Origin: a bacterium
GTDB lineage: Bacteria; Verrucomicrobiota; Verrucomicrobiae; Opitutales; Opitutaceae
Length of the DNA stretch: 27,075 nucleotides
Assembly (NCBI GenBank): GCA_021780625.1
Contig: JAJXYI010000410.1
Location: 1-27,075, forward strand
Reading direction: 5' to 3'
The notes below the pieces were generated by a model. That model saw only the letters and a list, made by a program, of their open reading frames with translations, ran no database searches and was not told the origin of the DNA. Position 1 is the first letter of the stretch; every line of letters begins with the position of its first letter. Made by a program: the position numbers and the translations under genes. This document shows positions 1 through 7,543 of this stretch, one piece after another.

Positions 1-113
1 CTGGAACCGCCAGCAATCACCTCACCCGGATCAAGCAAAAGCTCGGCGTTCAGGAACCGGTCGGCCTTCTCCGATACGCCGCCGAGATCGGCCTCATCGC
101 CCCACTCGGCTAG
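1..113 (+). CDS. C-terminal end of a LuxR-type response regulator / HTH protein (partial)
   Basis: Only the last 36 codons are present, read from base 3 to the TAG at 111-113. They contain TASNHLTRIKQKLGV followed by RYAAEIGLI, the typical last two helices of a LuxR/NarL (GerE) DNA-binding domain. In that family the serine/asparagine-rich helix and the R-I-K-x-K-L-x-V stretch form the recognition helix and dimer contact. The N-terminal half, which would show whether a receiver domain or another sensor is attached, lies outside the window. The gene ends tail-to-tail with the next gene, leaving nine bases between them and no terminator. Family assignment is fairly safe; the regulon is unknown. 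Confidence 0.7.
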   Translation, partial: GTASNHLTRIKQKLGVQEPVGLLRYAAEIGLIAPLG

Positions 114-122
114 GCCCCGCAG

Positions 123-671
123 TCAGAATTTCCGCATCATCGTGCCGGCAAGGAGATCCGCGGACATCGTGACCTCCTGACCGCATTGGGGATCCCAATA
201 CACGACCCCGCGCTCCGTGATCGCGACGACGATCGCATGCGCCGACTTGGGGCCCGTCATGTACCACACTTCCCCCAGCGCGAGCGGCGGAAGGTTTGCG
301 TCGTGCACGTGATGCGAAAGATAAGTCAGCCGTGCGGTGGAGAGGTAGACCAGCGAGAATTTTCCACAGGCAAATCGCGGACTCCATTCCGGCTTCAGGC
401 CGTTCCGGTACAGGGCCGAGATGAAAATATCCTGCAGCACCTGAAGGCAGTCCGAATTCACCACCGCATAATGATCGCTATCGACAAAGGTCTTGTTGGG
501 GAACAGCGCCTGGACCTGGGCGGCGGTCAGCACCCGACCGGTGCACAGGGAATCGGAAAAGCCGAGGGCCGCCACGGCTGCCATCGCGGCAAGAGCCACC
601 AGCAGGATCCGGATCCGACTCAAGGCCCGCGCAAGGCAGGATTTTGGACGGAGGAGAATTCCGGGACTCAT
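123..671 (-). CDS. Small exported protein of unknown family, candidate papain-like cysteine protease fold (copy 1)
   Basis: I do not recognise a named family. The 182-residue protein starts at the ATG at 671, which places a basic stretch (to R21) before a hydrophobic segment (about 22-37), as in a signal peptide or anchor. The first shared block is TGRVLTAAQVQALF (about 44-57). A helix-like stretch begins at FACGKFS (C102). A later block reads SAHAIVVAITERGVVYWDPQ, with H145 and D160. A Cys at the start of a helix, then a His on a beta strand, then an Asp/Glu after the next strand is the layout of papain-like and transglutaminase-like proteases, so a Cys102-His145-Asp160 site is a reasonable inference but not proven. 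It lies 41 bases downstream of its paralogue (713-1219) and is probably cotranscribed with it. No Shine-Dalgarno is seen. An upstream in-frame start would add 62 residues without signal-peptide character, so I rejected it. Confidence 0.75.
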   Translation of the reverse strand: MSPGILLRPKSCLARALSRIRILLVALAAMAAVAALGFSDSLCTGRVLTAAQVQALFPNKTFVDSDHYAVVNSDCLQVLQDIFISALYRNGLKPEWSPRFACGKFSLVYLSTARLTYLSHHVHDANLPPLALGEVWYMTGPKSAHAIVVAITERGVVYWDPQCGQEVTMSADLLAGTMMRKF

Positions 672-712
672 GGTCAATATCCGAACGATTGAACCGAGGC
701 TGTGCCTGGGCA

Positions 713-1219
713 CTAAATGCGAAACATTGTGACGTAGGAGGAGGCCAGGGCAGCCCCCTTCATTTGACAGGCTTTGACCGGATCCCAAAAGACCACTCCC
801 TGATCGGTGATGGCAACCACCACGGAAGTGGTGCCGTGCCCGGGGGTACTCAGCCACGCCTCGCCCACCGCGAGCGCCTTGGCCTTCGATCGGCTCTGCC
901 AGTTGCGCACGACAAACGCCATCTGTGCCGTCGCCACGAAGGCGCTGGTCAACTCGGCGCGGTCGTGCCTGATGGCCACGCCGTCTTCATTGAGTTCGCG
1001 CTCAAACATATGTTGAATCTCGTGCAGACCGGCCGCGTTGAGCACCGCGTAAGCATCGTCACCCAAAAAGGTCTGCACGTGCGTCAGCGCCCTCACCTCT
1101 GCGATCGAAAGCACGCGCCCCGTCACCAGTTTTTCGTTCCCCTTGGCCGGCAGCGCGACCAGCCCCGTCATGGCGACCAGCACAAACGCAATCACGCGGG
1201 CGCAGCGAATCCGAAACAT
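713..1219 (-). CDS. Small exported protein of unknown family, degenerate paralogue (copy 2)
   Basis: This 168-residue protein is clearly related to the downstream gene at 123-671. The shared blocks are TGRVLSIAEVRAL (33-45) against TGRVLTAAQVQAL, the helix containing FVATAQMAFV, and VVVAITDQGVVFWDP (133-147) against VVVAITERGVVYWDP. A signal peptide is visible if translation starts at the ATG at 1219: MFRIRCAR, then VIAFVLVAMTGLVAL, then a likely cleavage region near 25-28. The ATG at 1273 is also in frame but would bury this signal. At the positions of C102 and H145 in the paralogue this copy has R87 and T131, so a Cys-His enzyme function is unlikely; D146 is kept. A GGAAGG stretch directly touches the ATG, too close for a normal Shine-Dalgarno. 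The pair may be an enzyme plus a non-enzymatic partner, but no function can be assigned. Confidence 0.75.
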   Translation of the reverse strand: MFRIRCARVIAFVLVAMTGLVALPAKGNEKLVTGRVLSIAEVRALTHVQTFLGDDAYAVLNAAGLHEIQHMFERELNEDGVAIRHDRAELTSAFVATAQMAFVVRNWQSRSKAKALAVGEAWLSTPGHGTTSVVVAITDQGVVFWDPVKACQMKGAALASSYVTMFRI

Positions 1220-1572
1220 CCTTCCGGATTCGATTTTTGAGAGCAGGTGGCAAATGGGTGTTTGGGTTCGCATCGAACGTCAGGGTAGTGTCCACGATCA
1301 TACGTTTAGCTTCGGAACGCCGCATCGGCACCTTTCATGGATTTTTCGTGAATCTTTCATGGGAGAATTTCCCGAGGTTCCTCGGCTTTCATAGGAACGG
1401 GCCGCACGGCACCGCCGGCCCTCGGTCGCCTAAGGTTCGAGGCCCCCTTCGATTGTGGCGCTGTTGCACATGAAATGCGCGGCCTCGCCGGCGAACCCAG
1501 GTCGTTTTGGCACACCCAGTGCTTTAGCCACCCAAGGAGGGCCGCGACCGCGGTCTGCCTCTCAAAACTCCC
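1220..1572. other. Intergenic region with three ATGAAAG direct repeats
   Basis: This gap separates the minus-strand pair from the plus-strand ATP-grasp operon and should hold both promoters. I see no convincing coding frame. The heptamer CTTTCAT (ATGAAAG on the minus strand) occurs at 1332-1338, 1354-1360 and 1386-1392, spaced 22 and 32 bases. A CCGAGG/CCTCGG dyad at 1372-1385 lies between the second and third copies. A 10-base palindrome GACCGCGGTC lies at 1546-1555, just before the plus-strand gene. No good -35/-10 pair could be picked for either direction. Confidence 0.45.
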
Positions 1573-3081
1573 ATGCGCTTCTCCAACTACGACGTCGGCG
1601 CCTTCTACGACGAGATGTTCGCCCCCAACCTGGAGCCGCGCAGCGCCGCGCGGACCCTCGTGAAAAACATCGAGAGCCTGCCCGAGGGCGAATTGCGAAA
1701 CCGCCAGCAGGCCGCCGAACGGGCCCTGCTCGCAATGGGCATCACCTTCAACGTCTATGGCGCAAGCCAGGGAGTCGAAAAAATCTTCCCCTTCGATATC
1801 CTTCCCCGAGTTCTCTCCGCCCAGGAATGGCGCACTATCGACAAGGGGCTGCGACAGCGCATTCACGCGCTCAATCTCTTCATCGACGATCTCTACCACG
1901 ACCAGAAGATCCTCCGCGACGGCGTCGTGCCACGTGAGATCATCGCCTCATCCAAGGTCTTCCGCCGCGAGTGCATCGGCCTGCGCCCTCCCCGCGGCAT
2001 CTGGTGCCATGTCACAGGCACCGACCTCGTCCGACACAGCGACGGCGCCGTCTACGTGCTTGAGGACAATCTTCGCTGTCCGTCAGGCGTGTCTTATGTG
2101 CTCCAGAACCGGCACGTGATGAAAAGCATGTTTCCCCGGGTGTTCGAGTCGTCGAAGATCCGCGCCGTATCCGATTATCCGAGTCATCTCCGGGACATGC
2201 TCGAGTACCTCGCGCCCGACGCGTCCACCACGCCGCGCGTCGTGCTGCTCACGCCGGGGGTCTACAACTCGGCCTATTTCGAACACTCGTTCCTCGCCCA
2301 GCAAATGGGTGTCGAGCTGGTCGAGGGCCGGGATCTCGTCGTGAAAGACGGCTATGTCTGCATGCGCACCACGAAGGGCTTCGAGCGCGTCGACGTCATC
2401 TACCGGCGCCTGGACGACGATTTCATCGATCCGCAGGTGTTCCGTCCCGATTCGCTGCTAGGCGTGCCCGGATTGATCGACGTCTACAAGGCAGGCCGCG
2501 TCGCGCTGGCCAACGCACCGGGCACGGGTATCGCCGACGACAAGGTCGTCTACGCCTACATCCCGCGTGTCATCAAATATTACCTCGGCGAGGACGCCAT
2601 CCTCTCCAACGTGCCCACCCACATCTGTGCGGAGGACGACGACCTAGCCTACACCCTGGAAAATCTCGACAAGCTCGTCGTGAAGGCGGCCAACGAGTCG
2701 GGCGGGTATGGCATGCTCGTGGGACCGCACTCCACCGCCGAGCAGCGCGCCGAATTTGCACTTCGCATCAAGGCCAATCCCAGAAACTACATCGCCCAGC
2801 CGACGCTCGCCCTCTCACGCGTCCCCACGCTCGTCGACGATCATTTCGAGGGACGTCACGTCGATCTCCGCCCCTATATTCTCTATGGTCGCGACATCTA
2901 TGTTCTCCCGGGCGGACTGACGCGCGTCGCCCTCAAGAAGGGCTCGCTCGTGGTCAATTCCTCGCAGGGTGGAGGAAGCAAGGATACCTGGGTGCTCTCC
3001 GATTCCGTGCGCTCCGAATCCGCGGGCCCCTTCGGGGGCTCCGTCCAGACCTCGGTCAGCAAGGAGGCCATGACATGTTAA
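1573..3081 (+). CDS. Circularly permuted ATP-grasp protein (CP_ATPgrasp, DUF404/DUF407 type)
   Basis: This 502-residue protein matches the circularly permuted ATP-grasp family over its whole length. Recognisable blocks are FDILPRVLSAQEW (about 74-86), LEDNLRCPSGVSYVL, GVYNSAYFEHSFLA, VYRRLDDDF-like IYRRLDDDFIDP, LLGVPGLIDVYKAGRVALANAPG, VVKAANESGGYGM with K371 as probable ATP-binding lysine, DLRPYILYG, GGLTRVA, and the hallmark QGGGSKDTWV (465-474). The family is predicted to join a carboxylate to an amine using ATP; its natural substrates are not established. The gene begins set A of the cluster and overlaps the alpha-E gene by seven bases. AAGGAGG inside its last codons serves as that gene's ribosome binding site. 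The ATG at 1573 follows a C/T-rich tract without its own Shine-Dalgarno. The protein is paralogous to the first half of the product of 7544-10054. Confidence 0.93.
   Translation: MRFSNYDVGAFYDEMFAPNLEPRSAARTLVKNIESLPEGELRNRQQAAERALLAMGITFNVYGASQGVEKIFPFDILPRVLSAQEWRTIDKGLRQRIHALNLFIDDLYHDQKILRDGVVPREIIASSKVFRRECIGLRPPRGIWCHVTGTDLVRHSDGAVYVLEDNLRCPSGVSYVLQNRHVMKSMFPRVFESSKIRAVSDYPSHLRDMLEYLAPDASTTPRVVLLTPGVYNSAYFEHSFLAQQMGVELVEGRDLVVKDGYVCMRTTKGFERVDVIYRRLDDDFIDPQVFRPDSLLGVPGLIDVYKAGRVALANAPGTGIADDKVVYAYIPRVIKYYLGEDAILSNVPTHICAEDDDLAYTLENLDKLVVKAANESGGYGMLVGPHSTAEQRAEFALRIKANPRNYIAQPTLALSRVPTLVDDHFEGRHVDLRPYILYGRDIYVLPGGLTRVALKKGSLVVNSSQGGGSKDTWVLSDSVRSESAGPFGGSVQTSVSKEAMTC
3061..3067 (+). promoter_or_regulatory. 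Shine-Dalgarno AAGGAGG for the alpha-E gene
   Basis: A near-perfect AAGGAGG sits seven bases before the ATG at 3075, inside the end of the ATP-grasp gene. It fixes the alpha-E start and implies independent or coupled initiation. It stands out because almost no other gene in this window has a Shine-Dalgarno. Confidence 0.7.
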
Positions 3082-4055
3082 GCCGCGTCGCCGACTCCAT
3101 CTACTGGATGAATCGCTACGTGGAACGCGCCGAAAACGTCGCGCGGTTCATCGAGGTGAACCTCAACCTCATGCTCGACGCGCCGGCCGACTCTCAGGGC
3201 CAGTGGCAGCCGCTTGTCCAGACCACCGGCGACCAGGAGGACTTCGCGCGACGCTATCCCGAATCCTCGCAGGAGCACGTGCTGCGGTTTCTCACCAGCG
3301 ACGAGAGAAACTCCAACTCGGTCGTCTCCTGCCTCCGCGCTGCCCGCGAAAACGCGCGCTCGGTCCGCGAGATCATCTCGTCCGAAATGTGGATTCAACT
3401 GAATACCTTCTACCTCATGCTGACGGACGCCGCGGCCAGTGATCGCGCGCTGCTCAATCCGACCGAATTCGTCGCGGAAGTGCGACAGGCGAGCCAGCTG
3501 TTCGCGGGAGTCACCGACGCGACGATGACCCGCTCGGAGGCCTGGCATTTTGGCCGGCTCGGACGCATGATCGAGCGGGCGGACAAGACCTCGCGCATCC
3601 TCGATGTGAAGTACTACATCCTGCTGCGCTCGGTCGACGACATCGGCACCCCGTTCGACGACATCCAGTGGGCCGCCCTTCTGCGCTCGGCCTCCGCGTT
3701 CGAAATGTACCGCAAGAAGCACGGCCGAATCTCCCCCGTGGGGGTGCTCCAATTTCTCCTCCTCGACCACGAGTTTCCACGCGCGGTGCGCTTCAGTCTG
3801 CTCGACGCCCAGGCATCGCTGCATGCGATCTCGGGCACGCCGCTTGGAACCTTTCGTCACGCACCCGAAAAACACCTCGGCCTGCTATGCTCCGACCTCG
3901 CGTACACGACGGTCGAGGACGTGCTCCACCGGGGGCTGCACGAGTCCGTGGACGAGATTCAAGGCCGCCTGAACCGGGTGGGAATCGGCATCCACGAGAC
4001 CTTTTTCGCCTCAAAGGCGCCCGACTCAGCCGCGCCGATCGCCGCCCGCGCGTGA
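3075..4055 (+). CDS. Alpha-E domain protein (DUF403)
   Basis: This is a 326-residue, mostly helical protein that starts MLSRVADSIYWMNRYVERAENVARFIEVN, the typical opening of the alpha-E (DUF403) family: a bacterial helical domain encoded next to, or fused to, circularly permuted ATP-grasp proteins. Other family blocks are ENARSVREIISSEMWIQLNTFY (about 93-115), the paired-helix segment RSEAWHFGRLGRMIERADKTSRILDVKYY, and a C-terminal helix ending in HETFF. No known catalytic motif is visible and no enzyme activity is proven; a helper or substrate-binding role for the ATP-grasp partner is inference. The start overlaps the previous stop by seven bases, so the two are translationally coupled. The same domain is fused to the second ATP-grasp in 7544-10054. 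Confidence 0.93.
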   Translation: MLSRVADSIYWMNRYVERAENVARFIEVNLNLMLDAPADSQGQWQPLVQTTGDQEDFARRYPESSQEHVLRFLTSDERNSNSVVSCLRAARENARSVREIISSEMWIQLNTFYLMLTDAAASDRALLNPTEFVAEVRQASQLFAGVTDATMTRSEAWHFGRLGRMIERADKTSRILDVKYYILLRSVDDIGTPFDDIQWAALLRSASAFEMYRKKHGRISPVGVLQFLLLDHEFPRAVRFSLLDAQASLHAISGTPLGTFRHAPEKHLGLLCSDLAYTTVEDVLHRGLHESVDEIQGRLNRVGIGIHETFFASKAPDSAAPIAARA

Positions 4056-4129
4056 CCGCGCCGCCCGACGGCGCTTAAGCCGGCCGACCGCGTTTCCGCG
4101 GGTCTCACGGTTCAACCGATCTATTCACC

Positions 4130-7100
4130 ATGTCGATCCACGCAGCCCTCCACCACCACACGCACTACCGGTACGACCGGCCGGTCGCGCATTCGCCTCA
4201 TGTGGTGCGCCTGCGACCGGCGCCTCACTGCCGTACTCCCATTCTCGGCTACTCGCTGAAAATCTCACCCGCACACCACTTCATCAACTGGCAGCAGGAT
4301 CCCCAGGGAAATCACGTCGCGCGAATCGTGATTCCCGAGCCATGCCGCGAGTTCGAAATCACGGTCGATCTCGTCGCGGAGCTGGCCGTCTATAATCCCT
4401 TCGACTTCTTTCTCGAACCCTCCGCCGAGAGGGTCCCTTTCGACTACGATCCGTCGCTGAGCCGCGAGCTCAGTCCATTCCGCGAGTGCACCGGCGGCGG
4501 CGAACGCCTCGAAGCACTCGCCTCGGCAAGCCGGCCCACGGGACAGGGAACCGTGGATTTCCTCGTCGCGCTCAACCAGCGGGTCCAGTCCGCCGTGGGT
4601 TACCTGATCCGGCTCGAGCCGGGCGTGCAGGCTCCGGAGGACACCCTGCGTCTGGGCAGCGGCTCCTGCCGCGACAGCGCTTGGCTTCTCGTCCAGCTCC
4701 TTCGCCGCCTGGGCTTCGCGACTCGCTTCGTCTCCGGCTATCTCATCCAGCTCGCGCCCGATGTGAAACCGCTCGACGGCCCCGCAGGCCCCTCCTCGGA
4801 CTTCACCGACCTGCACGCCTGGTGCGAGGTCTACTTGCCCGGAGCCGGATGGATCGGGCTCGATCCCACGTCGGGCCTTCTCGCAGGCGAGGGACACATT
4901 CCCCTGGCCTGCACCCCCGACCCGTCCAGCGCCGCACCCGTCGCAGGCGCGGTCGACCCCTGCGAGTCCACCTTCGGTCATGCAATGCAGGTCTCGCGCA
5001 TCCACGAATCGCCAAGGGTGACAAAACCCTACACCGATGCGCAATGGGCTGCGATCGACGACGCGGGCCGCCTCGTCGACGACCATCTCGCCCGCGCCGA
5101 CGTGCGTCTGACGATGGGAGGAGAGCCCACTTTTGTCTCCATCGACGATCCGGACGGACCCGAATGGAACACCGCCGCGCTCGGCGCCGCCAAGGACCGC
5201 CTTGCCGCGCGTCTGCTCGTGCGGCTGCGCGACACGTTCGCTCCCGGCGGCCTGCTGTTTCACGGTCAGGGGAAATGGTACCCCGGCGAGTCCCTCCCCC
5301 GCTGGGCCAAGGCCTGCTATTGGCGCAAGGACGGACAACCGCTGTGGGAAGATCCCGCGCTGATCGCCGACGAGTCGACCGATTATGGATACGGCCGCAC
5401 CGAGGCCCGGCGCCTCGCGGAGGCGCTGGCCGATGAGCTCGGGGTCGGGGGGCGCTGGCTCATGCCTGCCTACGAGGACGTGATTTACCACGCCTGGCGC
5501 GAGCGCCGCCTGCCGTCCAACGTCGACCCCCTCCGCTCCAATCTGCGCGATCCCGAAGAGCGTGCCCGCCTCGCCCGCGTCTTCGAGCAGGGACTCGGCG
5601 AAGCGGTTGGCTGGGTACTCCCGCTTGAGCCTGCCGCATCCTCAGGCCAGCGCTGGAGAAGCGGTCCCTGGTTCCTTCGCGACGACGTCCTGTGGCTGGT
5701 CCCCGGCGATTCGCCGATAGGCCTCCGGCTGCCCCTGGACTCCCTTCCGTGGGTCGCCGAGAAGGATTATCCCTGGATCCATCCCCGGGATACGATGGCG
5801 CCCACCGCTCCACTTCCGGCGCCGAGGTTACTGCGACAGCACGCGCCCGAATCCGGGTTGGCGTCGGAGCCCGACAGTGATGCCGCCAAGGCTGGCGAGG
5901 CGGAACCGCAGCGCCCCTCCCAGGGCGAGTCCGCCACTGGGATCGTACGCACCGCCCTCTGTGTCGAACCGCGCAACGGACGCCTTCACGTCTTCCTCCC
6001 TCCCGTGCGCGAGCTCGAATCCTACCTCTGGCTCCTCGCCTCCGTCGAGGCCGCGGCAGCCCGCGTCGGTTTGCCGGTGATCCTCGAAGGAGCGCCACCA
6101 CCCCACGACACGCGCCTCGGCGTCCTGAAGGTAACGCCCGACCCGGGCGTCATCGAAGTGAACCTACATCCGGCCGCGAGTTGGGACGACCTTGTCCGCA
6201 ACACGACAGCACTCTACGAGGAGGCGCGTCTAACCCGTCTCGGCACAGAAAAATTCATGATGGATGGACGCCACGTCGGCACCGGCGGGGGCAATCATAT
6301 CGTCATCGGCGGCCCGACCCCCGCCGACAGCCCTCTGCTGCGCAGGCCCGACCTGCTCCGAAGCCTCGTCGGATACTGGCAAAATCATCCGTCCCTGAGT
6401 TACCTGTTCAGCAGTCTCTTCATCGGCCCCACCAGCCAGCATCCCCGCATCGACGAGGCCCGCGACGACGCCGTCCACGAGCTCGAGCTTGCGTTTCAGC
6501 AGACGCCCTCTGCCGACGAGCGCTGCCCGCCCTGGCTCGTCGACCGGATTTTCAGGAACGTGCTCGTCGACGCCACGGGCAACACACATCGCGCGGAGTT
6601 CAGCATCGACAAGCTCTACTCGCCCGACGGACCGGGCGGACGTCTGGGTTTGCTGGAGCTGCGCAGTTTCGAGATGCCGCCGCATGCGCGGATGAGCTTG
6701 GTGCAGCAGCTTCTGATGCGTGCCCTCATCGCGCGCTTTTGGGACCGCCCTTACCGCACGGCTCCCGTCCGCTGGGGCACCGGCCTGCACGACCGTTTCA
6801 TGCTCCCGCACTTCGTCCGGCAGGATTTCAACGACGTTATCGGGGAGTTGCGGGAGCACGGCTATCCGATTGATCCAGCCTGGTTCGATCCCCATTTCGA
6901 ATTTCGCTTTCCCTTCATCGGCGAGACCAACCGTCTGGGCATGCACATCGAATTGCGCACGGCGCTGGAGCCGTGGCACGTCATGGGTGAAGAACCGGGC
7001 GCCGGAGGGACCGTGCGCTACGTCGATTCGTCCCTCGAACGGCTTCAGGTCAAGATCAGCGGTCTCATCGCGCAGCGCTACACGGTCCTGTGCAACGGCA

Positions 7101-7456
7101 GGCGCCTGCCGCTCCAGCCCACTGGCACCGTCGGCGATTTCGTCGCAGGCGTGCGCTACCGAGCCTGGCAGCCATCCAGTTGCCTGCATCCGACCATTCC
7201 CGTCTCCACGCCGCTCGTGTTCGACCTCGTGGACACATGGAACGGCCGCTGCATCGCCGGCTGCACAAGCCACGTGATGCATCCCGGCGGACGCAACTAC
7301 ACCACCTTTCCCGTAAATGCCTTCGAAGCCGAGAGCCGCAGGCTCGCGCGGTTCTTCCCTCATGGCCATACCCCGGGTGCGGTCGCGCTCCGTCCTGAAG
7401 AACGCAATCCCGACTTTCCCTTCACCCTCGACCTGCGGCGTCTGCCTCTGACCTGA
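4130..7456 (+). CDS. Large transglutaminase-like protein with DUF2126
   Basis: This 1108-residue protein has three parts. Residues 1 to about 95 (HHHTHYRYDRPVAHSPHVVRLRPAPH onward) are the bacterial transglutaminase N-terminal domain. Residues about 165-250 are the transglutaminase-like core with C180 (GSCRDSAW), H229 (DLHAW) and D245 (GLDPTSG), the full Cys-His-Asp triad. From about 325 (LTMGGEPTFVSIDD) to the end is DUF2126, recognisable by its GGEPTFVS opening and blocks such as GRHVGTGGGNHIVIGG, LLELRSFEMPPHARMS and HPGGRNYTTFPVNAFEAESRR. The core fold usually cleaves or transfers amide bonds; in this context a peptidase or amidase acting on the ATP-grasp product is the usual prediction, not a demonstrated activity. 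No signal peptide is seen, so it is probably cytoplasmic. The start ATG has no Shine-Dalgarno. Length is normal for this architecture. Confidence 0.93.
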   Translation: MSIHAALHHHTHYRYDRPVAHSPHVVRLRPAPHCRTPILGYSLKISPAHHFINWQQDPQGNHVARIVIPEPCREFEITVDLVAELAVYNPFDFFLEPSAERVPFDYDPSLSRELSPFRECTGGGERLEALASASRPTGQGTVDFLVALNQRVQSAVGYLIRLEPGVQAPEDTLRLGSGSCRDSAWLLVQLLRRLGFATRFVSGYLIQLAPDVKPLDGPAGPSSDFTDLHAWCEVYLPGAGWIGLDPTSGLLAGEGHIPLACTPDPSSAAPVAGAVDPCESTFGHAMQVSRIHESPRVTKPYTDAQWAAIDDAGRLVDDHLARADVRLTMGGEPTFVSIDDPDGPEWNTAALGAAKDRLAARLLVRLRDTFAPGGLLFHGQGKWYPGESLPRWAKACYWRKDGQPLWEDPALIADESTDYGYGRTEARRLAEALADELGVGGRWLMPAYEDVIYHAWRERRLPSNVDPLRSNLRDPEERARLARVFEQGLGEAVGWVLPLEPAASSGQRWRSGPWFLRDDVLWLVPGDSPIGLRLPLDSLPWVAEKDYPWIHPRDTMAPTAPLPAPRLLRQHAPESGLASEPDSDAAKAGEAEPQRPSQGESATGIVRTALCVEPRNGRLHVFLPPVRELESYLWLLASVEAAAARVGLPVILEGAPPPHDTRLGVLKVTPDPGVIEVNLHPAASWDDLVRNTTALYEEARLTRLGTEKFMMDGRHVGTGGGNHIVIGGPTPADSPLLRRPDLLRSLVGYWQNHPSLSYLFSSLFIGPTSQHPRIDEARDDAVHELELAFQQTPSADERCPPWLVDRIFRNVLVDATGNTHRAEFSIDKLYSPDGPGGRLGLLELRSFEMPPHARMSLVQQLLMRALIARFWDRPYRTAPVRWGTGLHDRFMLPHFVRQDFNDVIGELREHGYPIDPAWFDPHFEFRFPFIGETNRLGMHIELRTALEPWHVMGEEPGAGGTVRYVDSSLERLQVKISGLIAQRYTVLCNGRRLPLQPTGTVGDFVAGVRYRAWQPSSCLHPTIPVSTPLVFDLVDTWNGRCIAGCTSHVMHPGGRNYTTFPVNAFEAESRRLARFFPHGHTPGAVALRPEERNPDFPFTLDLRRLPLT

Positions 7457-7543
7457 TCCGCCGCCCTAAAATTCTCCCTGTCTGCCGGCGTACTCGCTTG
7501 CGCCGACTGCCAAGCATCATTTTCTCGATCAATCCCGCTGCTT

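Noticed and set aside
186..692. Plus-strand open frame over the exported paralogue
   Set aside because: The minus-strand frame has a signal peptide and a paralogue with conserved blocks; the plus frame has neither.
1546..1555. Palindrome GACCGCGGTC before the first ATP-grasp gene
   Set aside because: Ten-base GC palindromes are expected by chance in this base composition; mentioned only as part of the intergenic description.
4056..4129. Imperfect hairpin GACCGCG/CGCGGGTC between alpha-E and the DUF2126 gene as terminator
   Set aside because: The stem needs a bulge and there is no T-run; the genes are more likely cotranscribed.
4265..5491. 408-codon minus-strand open frame inside the DUF2126 protein
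   Set aside because: Antisense shadow without motifs; the sense strand carries the full transglutaminase triad and DUF2126 blocks.
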